Below are positions 5,924 through 10,195 of a stretch of DNA of 10,195 bases, one piece after another. The position numbers were made by a program, and so were the translations under genes. The notes beneath the pieces are model-generated. The model had not been told where the DNA came from and did no database searches. It saw only the letters and a program-made list of their open reading frames with translations. The DNA is from an uncultured Bacteroidales bacterium (GTDB lineage Bacteria; Bacteroidota; Bacteroidia; Bacteroidales; Muribaculaceae): NCBI GenBank assembly GCA_947175585.1, contig CAMWNL010000023.1, forward strand, positions 1 to 10,195, read 5' to 3'. Positions within the stretch are counted from its first letter, which is position 1; each line of letters opens with the position of its first letter.

Positions 5924-7612
5924 TCAAAGACTTTGCTTCGGTCTGCTATTACGCTTCGAGTCCAATATCTCAAGGAAGTCATCGCGGTCCGGACAGCCGG
6001 AACCTTTTATCTTATTTTTAAGTCTTGACTTAAGCTGATGGAGTGCATTTATATTGTTAAGCTCCAATAACTGGCAAATCGAAGTATTAGAAAATCCAGC
6101 AGCCTTAAACAGGAAATAATCTATCTGTTTGGTTGTCAAAGAATCAATTTGTGATTTTAACCTTTGCACTATATCACCATAATAATAGCTAACAAATTTA
6201 TCAATCTGCTCCAACGAATCTTTAGCCTTGACCCTGTCGAGAGCTGTCTTAAATGTTTTTCTTAAATAACGGTTACCTTCTTCGGAGTCAGGCGACTGGC
6301 TATCAATTGTCAACAAATCATCTACAAAATTTATAAAAGAACTATCAAAGATGCCCTTATCTAAACGCATGGTTTCGTCCCCAATCTCTTTTATCTCACG
6401 TTTTAAACGCCTGATATCAGATATCAGGATTTCTTTTTCGGCATTGTCAATCCTAACTTTTCTTATATGCAACACATAAACCATTATTGCAAATATCACA
6501 GATATTATAGCTATGAAAAACCATAGCCATAGTTTATATCGAGCCAGCTTATAATTCTGCAGATTTTTTGACGCTTCGGACGCTAAATACTCGGATAGCA
6601 CTATTGTATAAGGGTGAGTCAACAAATAACCTGCTCTTTCACTTTCATGCTTATAATACTGGCTCTCTATTTGATAGGCTTTTTTATAATCACCCTTCAA
6701 GGCTATTAGATCAGCTTCTACCAAAATAATAAATGCACTATCTGTATCTAATACAATATGGATTCTCGCACTATCTAAATACTCCTCGGCCTTAAGTCCA
6801 TCGCCTAAATTTATGCAACAAAACGCCATACGCGACCAATCGTTAGCACTTACACTGGGTGCTTCATCTGCCGCTAAATTATACCAGTCTAAAGCTTTTT
6901 GATAATTACCCGTATAAAATTCGGACAAAGCTCTGGTACAATAATACCAGCTTAAACATATCGGCGGCTGTAAGAAAAATTCATCCTGCGCATTTTCATC
7001 AAGAATCTTCACAGCGTCATCAATCCTCCCACTTCTAATAAGATAATGAGGTAATGCCACCTTTTGATATTTGGCATAAAGTGGCCTACCGGCAGCAAAA
7101 AACTCCTCGATCGCAATACTATCACTCTTAGCGGCTGCATCATAAGCCATAACCATGTTATAGACATCTGATATTGACCTGCTGCTCATGGCTTTGTAGA
7201 ACAGATCGCCGCAATTGTCGGCAATTTCATGAGCCTGCATAAGAGAGACAAGTGCGCGGCCATAATCGGAGTTATTATATTGGACTAAGCCTCTATAATA
7301 TAGAGCCTGGGCTTCGACACTATCATTACGTCCCTTAAAAACACGCGTTGCATAATCAATGGGGGCAATATCTTGTGGTTCGAGATATGCTTTATCGGAG
7401 GCCTTGGTTTCCAAGAGATAATAGTATGCTCGCTGCTCGTCTGATATTCCGACTGTGTCAGCAGCATGCAGCAGCGTTAAGGCTGAATCAGGATAAGCAC
7501 AAACTATTTTGTCGGCACTCTCCAGCATAGCATCGATATGGCGATTACACTGACAGGCAACAGGCAGCATGAGCGCAAAAACAATCGTCAATTTGAGCAA
7601 TAAACACTTCAT
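5924..7612 (-). CDS. Membrane-spanning TPR sensor with cytoplasmic HTH (one-component regulator)
   Basis: This 562-residue protein starts with a signal peptide (residues 1-22; PVAC at 17-20 is only a weak lipobox because of Pro at -3). A long TPR-type helical region follows, with repeats visible at about 100-136, 218-253, 260-286 and 294-325. A single transmembrane helix spans about 361-381 (LWLWFFIAIISVIFAIM and on), followed by a basic stop-transfer stretch and a coiled coil (389-415). The C-terminal part contains a LuxR/sigma-4-like helix-turn-helix at about 491-536 (LTTKQIDYFLF, then SNTSICQLLELNN and a recognition-helix-like LHQLKSRLKNKI). This architecture, periplasmic TPR sensor, one TM and cytoplasmic DNA-binding domain, is common in Bacteroidales and usually controls neighbouring genes. 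No receiver or kinase domain is present. The ligand is unknown. It lies 219 bp upstream of the protease gene, and the two share a promoter element. Confidence 0.8.
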   Translation of the reverse strand: MKCLLLKLTIVFALMLPVACQCNRHIDAMLESADKIVCAYPDSALTLLHAADTVGISDEQRAYYYLLETKASDKAYLEPQDIAPIDYATRVFKGRNDSVEAQALYYRGLVQYNNSDYGRALVSLMQAHEIADNCGDLFYKAMSSRSISDVYNMVMAYDAAAKSDSIAIEEFFAAGRPLYAKYQKVALPHYLIRSGRIDDAVKILDENAQDEFFLQPPICLSWYYCTRALSEFYTGNYQKALDWYNLAADEAPSVSANDWSRMAFCCINLGDGLKAEEYLDSARIHIVLDTDSAFIILVEADLIALKGDYKKAYQIESQYYKHESERAGYLLTHPYTIVLSEYLASEASKNLQNYKLARYKLWLWFFIAIISVIFAIMVYVLHIRKVRIDNAEKEILISDIRRLKREIKEIGDETMRLDKGIFDSSFINFVDDLLTIDSQSPDSEEGNRYLRKTFKTALDRVKAKDSLEQIDKFVSYYYGDIVQRLKSQIDSLTTKQIDYFLFKAAGFSNTSICQLLELNNINALHQLKSRLKNKIKGSGCPDRDDFLEILDSKRNSRPKQSL

Positions 7613-7634
7613 ATCGGGCTATAATAATCGGTAG

Positions 7635-7665
7635 CAAATTTAGCATAATATAGCGTGACCCACAA
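7635..7665 (-). promoter_or_regulatory. Promoter of the TPR/HTH regulator gene
   Basis: Minus-strand TTG (7663-7665), exactly 20 bp, then TAAATTTG (7635-7642), matching the Bacteroides -33/-7 consensus. The predicted start is near 7628, giving a short leader of about 15 nt before the ATG at 7612. The conserved box CGTAAGAGCTGA ends 15 bp upstream of the -33, as in the protease promoter. Confidence 0.75.
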
Positions 7666-7680
7666 GGATTTTAATATAAT

Positions 7681-7768
7681 TCAGCTCTTACGCGACCCTT
7701 TTTCGGTTACAAATAATAACTTATATATCAACCGATTGCAAAATCATCTTTCAACAAAATTCTTACGC
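7681..7768 (-). promoter_or_regulatory. Two-box regulatory element, copy B (regulator promoter)
   Basis: On the minus strand, this 88-bp element runs from GCGTAAGAATTTT (box 1, CGTAAGA at 7761-7767) to CGCGTAAGAGCTGA (box 2, CGTAAGA at 7686-7692), with the boxes 75 bp apart. It is collinear with copy A: the terminal 12 bases on each side are identical, the central TCAAC patch sits at the same offset, and the intervening bases have diverged. The position upstream of the regulator's own promoter suggests autoregulation. Confidence 0.65.
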
Positions 7769-7802
7769 GGACTAATAAAGGCAAAAAAAGCTTGACAGAA
7801 TG

Positions 7803-7855
7803 AAAAAATCTCAGCTTCGAAAGTCGGCGTTGGCCAACTCTTAGAAGCTGAGATT
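7803..7855 (-). terminator. Rho-independent terminator after the SGNH/nagA operon
   Basis: A perfect 12-bp stem pairs AATCTCAGCTTC with GAAGCTGAGATT (7807-7818 and 7844-7855). On the minus strand it is followed by a run of six T (7803-7808, partly shared with the stem base). The 25-nt loop contains a second perfect palindrome, GTTGGCCAAC (7829-7838). It lies 19 bp past the stop of the second SGNH hydrolase, so it ends that operon and insulates the regulator's promoter region. Confidence 0.85.
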
Positions 7856-7874
7856 AATTATCAGGTAATTTTGG

Positions 7875-8600
7875 TCAGTCGACTATGACGTTTTCGAGAG
7901 CGTCAATAAGGACATTGGCCATGCGCTGATATCCTAAATCGTTAGGGTGCACAGCGTCATTGGTATAGCCATTTGATTGACGGGCATTGTTAAGTGATTC
8001 ATTGAGCAATGTGCGTTGTCCTCCACAATATTTATAGAAGTCAGCAACAGGTATTGACTCATAATCAGCAATCTGACGAGCCATATCGGCGTATTCACTT
8101 AAATAGATTCCATTTTTAGGGTCATAGCAGTGATCAGGCAGATAGCCGGAGAATCCGAAACCACGGCGCGGAGTGCAAATCACAATCTTTGCCTTAGGAT
8201 TAGCCTTATATATCGCATCAATAAGCTTACGATATTCAGCAGCAAATGTGCCGTTATTCGTATTGTTGATGTAATCATCAATCGTGCCTACCGGAATCGA
8301 CTGTCCCCAGTCATTGATACCGTGCTCGATGGTATAGTAATCGGCAGGTATCACATTTGCTAACGCTGTCTTCAAGGCGCCACCGTTGACAGCCTTATTA
8401 GAGTATTGGGTAAAACCCAATTTCTCCATAACTCTTGACTGGTAGCCCTTGGTGAATCCGCCGTTTGAGGCGTTCACATTTTCGTTATACCATGTGATTG
8501 ATGTGCCGAGAGCGCACCAATGACCTTTCACTTCGCGCACCTGTGAGAATATTGGAAACGCCGACAGAGCGACCGCAGCTATAATCAGTAATTTTTTCAT
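7875..8600 (-). CDS. Secreted SGNH/GDSL-family hydrolase (second copy)
   Basis: The protein has 241 residues with a signal peptide (about 1-19, cleaved near IFS-Q20). All four SGNH blocks are visible: LGTSITW with nucleophile S34 (GTS instead of the usual GDS), NGG (72-74) for the oxyanion Gly, GIND with N96, and DAVH with D215 and H218. The fold is predicted to hydrolyse ester bonds, commonly acetyl esters on glycans or lipids, outside the cytoplasm. The substrate is not recognisable. It is very similar to the upstream SGNH protein over the whole catalytic domain, including a nearly unchanged stretch from ADYYTIEHGINDWG to GTFAA. It lacks that protein's N-terminal module. It lies 12 bp downstream of the 161-residue gene and ends before a strong terminator, so it is the last gene of the nagA-led operon. 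Confidence 0.9.
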   Translation of the reverse strand: MKKLLIIAAVALSAFPIFSQVREVKGHWCALGTSITWYNENVNASNGGFTKGYQSRVMEKLGFTQYSNKAVNGGALKTALANVIPADYYTIEHGINDWGQSIPVGTIDDYINNTNNGTFAAEYRKLIDAIYKANPKAKIVICTPRRGFGFSGYLPDHCYDPKNGIYLSEYADMARQIADYESIPVADFYKYCGGQRTLLNESLNNARQSNGYTNDAVHPNDLGYQRMANVLIDALENVIVD

Positions 8601-8612
8601 TTTGCTTTTTAC

Positions 8613-9098
8613 TTAATTAATCATCAGTTTACACAACTCATTATCTGCCGCAATCACGTAAGCGCCGGGCTCAAGTTCATCAAGCGAAAGCTCAAACCTG
8701 TCTTCATTGTCAACCTTGGCGGTGAGATAAATGACTCCGTTTATACCGATAACGTTGACCTTAGTTCCGGCTTTGAACCCTGAGAGAGTTACCTTTTTAT
8801 TGCTTTCCGCTTTAATTTGCTTATCAGCGGAGATAGCATCGGCTATGCCGGTCTGATCATCAAACGTAATTTTATCAACGGTACTGAATGCCTTAACTTT
8901 CATCGACATTGACGCGCTCTGGATTTTTAATGCGTCTCGCGAATTAAATGAAATTGTAGGTCTGTCGGCAAAATCAAGCTCCATTTTCTCTCCACTCTTA
9001 AAATGGATATGGAGTTTTACTCCCTCATCTGCCGACAAGGATGGCATTGTCACCGCAATTAACGAAAGAATGACTGCTAAACGTTTAATGATTCTCAT
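8613..9098 (-). CDS. Small secreted protein with T9SS-like C-terminal domain
   Basis: The protein has 161 residues with a signal peptide (about 1-23, ending SLSA-D). Residues 26-80 form a beta-rich module ending in FSTVDKITFD. It resembles the short N-terminal module of the upstream SGNH protein, which ends STVDEIVFS. The last ~58 residues (103-160) contain LSGFKAGTKVNVIGINGV and LSLDELEPGAYVIAADNE. These follow the pattern of type A sorting domains of the type IX secretion system (a G..V.v.d.nG.. strand, then L..L..G.Yvi). Whether it is a true sorting signal or a related immunoglobulin-like fold is unclear, since many gut Bacteroidales lack the full system. No catalytic motif is visible. It sits between two SGNH hydrolase genes with gaps of 27 and 12 bp. 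Function unknown. Confidence 0.8.
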   Translation of the reverse strand: MRIIKRLAVILSLIAVTMPSLSADEGVKLHIHFKSGEKMELDFADRPTISFNSRDALKIQSASMSMKVKAFSTVDKITFDDQTGIADAISADKQIKAESNKKVTLSGFKAGTKVNVIGINGVIYLTAKVDNEDRFELSLDELEPGAYVIAADNELCKLMIN

Positions 9099-9125
9099 AT
9101 CTAAAATGATTTTGTGTTATGAAAA

Positions 9126-9932
9126 TCACTCAACGATTATCTTTTCTAAAGCCTTTGCAAGCACATTGGCCATCATCTGGTAACCATCGTCATTAGGATG
9201 CAGTGCATCATCGATTGACAGTTCCTTGAGATTATTCTGAGCACCACACAGGCTAAAGAAATCAGCTACAGGCATAGATTCATATTCGGCAATCTCGCGG
9301 ATCAGTTTTGCATAATCTTCAAGATAGATGCCATTTTTCTCATCATACCAGTGTCCGGGCAGATATCCGCTGAAACCATAACCCTTGCGAGGAGTGCAGA
9401 GCACTACTTTAGCATTGGGGTTCAGTGAGAAGATTTTATCTATAAGTCTTCTGTAATCAGCAGCAAATGTGCCGTTGTTGGTATTATTGATATAATCGTC
9501 AATCGTGCCAACGGGAGTCGAGTGCCCCCAGTCATTGATGCCATGCTCTATTGTGTAATAGTCTGCTTTTACCGGACGGCTGACTGAAGCTGCGATACAA
9601 CCGCCGTTATCACCGACGTTGGAGAGACTCGTAAATTCGAGCTTGTCCATCACGCGATCCTGATAACCACGTGTAAAACGTCCGTTTGACGCCGACACAT
9701 TATTATTATACCAGGTTATAGATGTTCCGATTGAACACCATGAGCCGTTGACTTTCTGCGGACCGACTGTAGAAACCGTACCGCTCGGAGTGTCCATGCT
9801 GAATACGATTTCGTCGACAGTCGACGGTGCCACACTGAGTATCTCCTGTCCCTTCTGCACAATAGTTATGCTTTGGGCGCTGGCAGCGAGAGATAAAACT
9901 ATCGCCGATGCGAAAAGAAATAGTTTTTTCAT
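9126..9932 (-). CDS. Secreted SGNH/GDSL-family hydrolase with N-terminal beta module (first copy)
   Basis: Starting at the ATG at 9932 gives 268 residues with a clean signal peptide (MKKLFLFASAIVLSLAASA, cleaved before Q20). A longer frame using GTG at 9959, overlapping the nagA stop, would put nine polar residues ahead of it and is less likely. Residues 21-50 form a short beta module ending STVDEIVFS, followed by a Ser/Thr/Gly linker. The catalytic domain has IGTSITW (nucleophile S71), NGG (109-111), GIND (N133) and DALH (D242, H245), so it is predicted to be active. It is a close paralogue of the second SGNH protein downstream. It starts 23 bp after the nagA stop, consistent with co-transcription. 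An esterase acting on acylated amino-sugar glycans would suit the nagA neighbour, but this is inference. Confidence 0.9.
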   Translation of the reverse strand: MKKLFLFASAIVLSLAASAQSITIVQKGQEILSVAPSTVDEIVFSMDTPSGTVSTVGPQKVNGSWCSIGTSITWYNNNVSASNGRFTRGYQDRVMDKLEFTSLSNVGDNGGCIAASVSRPVKADYYTIEHGINDWGHSTPVGTIDDYINNTNNGTFAADYRRLIDKIFSLNPNAKVVLCTPRKGYGFSGYLPGHWYDEKNGIYLEDYAKLIREIAEYESMPVADFFSLCGAQNNLKELSIDDALHPNDDGYQMMANVLAKALEKIIVE

Positions 9933-9955
9933 GTCGATTTTTCTTTCAGTCCCTA

Positions 9956-10195
9956 TCACTTTGCAACTTCAACCTCACGACCCATCTGCACGACTCCGGT
10001 AAGATTGATATCATCATCCATGATTATGATATCCGCGTCTTTGCCGCGCTCAAGGCTGCCCTTGCGATCATAAACTCCCATGATTTTAGCCGGAGTCTCT
10101 GAAGCCATGCGAGCCACATCTTCAAGCGGCAAGCCTGCCTCTTTGACCGCAACTTTTATAACGCGGTCCATAGTGGCGATCGAGCCGGCTATAGC
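9956..10195 (-). CDS. nagA: N-acetylglucosamine-6-phosphate deacetylase, C-terminal part (cut by window edge)
   Basis: The last 79 residues are in the window and the frame runs open to the edge, so the 5' part lies outside. The visible part begins AIAGSIATMDRVIK and continues MASETPAKIMGVYDRKGSL and GKDADIIIMDDD, the typical C-terminal end of NagA-type amidohydrolases. The AGS...MD segment is the strand/helix that follows the active-site Asp, and the rest is the small beta-sandwich that NagA shares with related amidohydrolases. NagA removes acetate from GlcNAc-6-phosphate in the cytoplasm, feeding NagB and glycolysis. Identification rests on the C-terminus alone; a different amidohydrolase (for example a dihydroorotase-like enzyme) is much less likely. 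It reads into the SGNH genes. Confidence 0.88.
   Translation of the reverse strand, partial: AIAGSIATMDRVIKVAVKEAGLPLEDVARMASETPAKIMGVYDRKGSLERGKDADIIIMDDDINLTGVVQMGREVEVAK

Noticed and set aside
5804..7768. Copies A and B as terminal repeats of a mobile element carrying the regulator gene
   Set aside because: They are in direct orientation, sit at fixed distance from promoter elements, are diverged between the boxes, and no transposase or target-site duplication is visible.
9933..9959. GTG start for the first SGNH hydrolase overlapping the nagA stop codon
   Set aside because: The ATG at 9932 begins a standard signal peptide (MKKLFLF); the extra nine residues would give an atypical n-region.
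1..10195. CRISPR array, tRNA or rRNA genes
   Set aside because: No regularly spaced direct repeats, no tRNA cloverleaf-like sequence and no rRNA segments were found on reading both strands.

Overview
The window looks like a Bacteroidales chromosome, most likely a gut Muribaculaceae/Bacteroidaceae-type organism. The evidence is: at least four promoters of the Bacteroidetes sigma-ABfr type (TTG, exactly 20 bp, TAnnTTTG), few Shine-Dalgarno sequences, a membrane-spanning TPR/HTH regulator, a streptopain (C10) lipoprotein, and secreted proteins with Bacteroidales-style N- and C-terminal modules. Species cannot be settled from the sequence alone.

Region 1 (+ strand, 1-2982) is a housekeeping block behind one clear promoter: a small outer-membrane beta-barrel protein, then tsaD (tRNA t6A synthesis), then cinA (NMN deamidase/ADP-ribose pyrophosphatase family). 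Gaps are 18 and 16 bp, so they may be co-transcribed. It meets the minus-strand genes tail to tail at 2983-3117, where a hairpin-forming GGTGCGTC repeat lies.

Region 2 (- strand, 7768 down to 3118) is the most interesting part. A TPR-transmembrane-HTH regulator, a secreted C10 cysteine protease lipoprotein and a serpin lipoprotein lie in that order of transcription. The regulator and protease promoters each carry the same ~88-bp two-box element (boxes CGTAAGAATTTT and CGTAAGAGCTGA about 76 bp apart, with a conserved centre). In both, the element sits exactly 15 bp upstream of the -33 TTG, with an identical 20-bp spacer to the -7 box. The simplest reading is an autoregulated one-component membrane regulator driving the protease. 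The serpin has its own promoter in the 3' end of the protease gene and could also be reached by read-through. The protease gene is visibly more AT-rich than tsaD/cinA.

Region 3 (- strand, 10195 down to 7807) is an apparent operon: the 3' end of nagA (GlcNAc-6-phosphate deacetylase, cut by the window edge), a secreted SGNH hydrolase with a short N-terminal module, a small secreted protein with a T9SS-like C-terminal domain, and a second SGNH hydrolase closely related to the first. It ends in a strong hairpin terminator. A role in deacylating amino-sugar-containing glycans is an inference from the nagA neighbour.

No rRNA, tRNA, CRISPR, insertion sequence or phage gene was seen. No gene-free stretch exceeds 300 bases.
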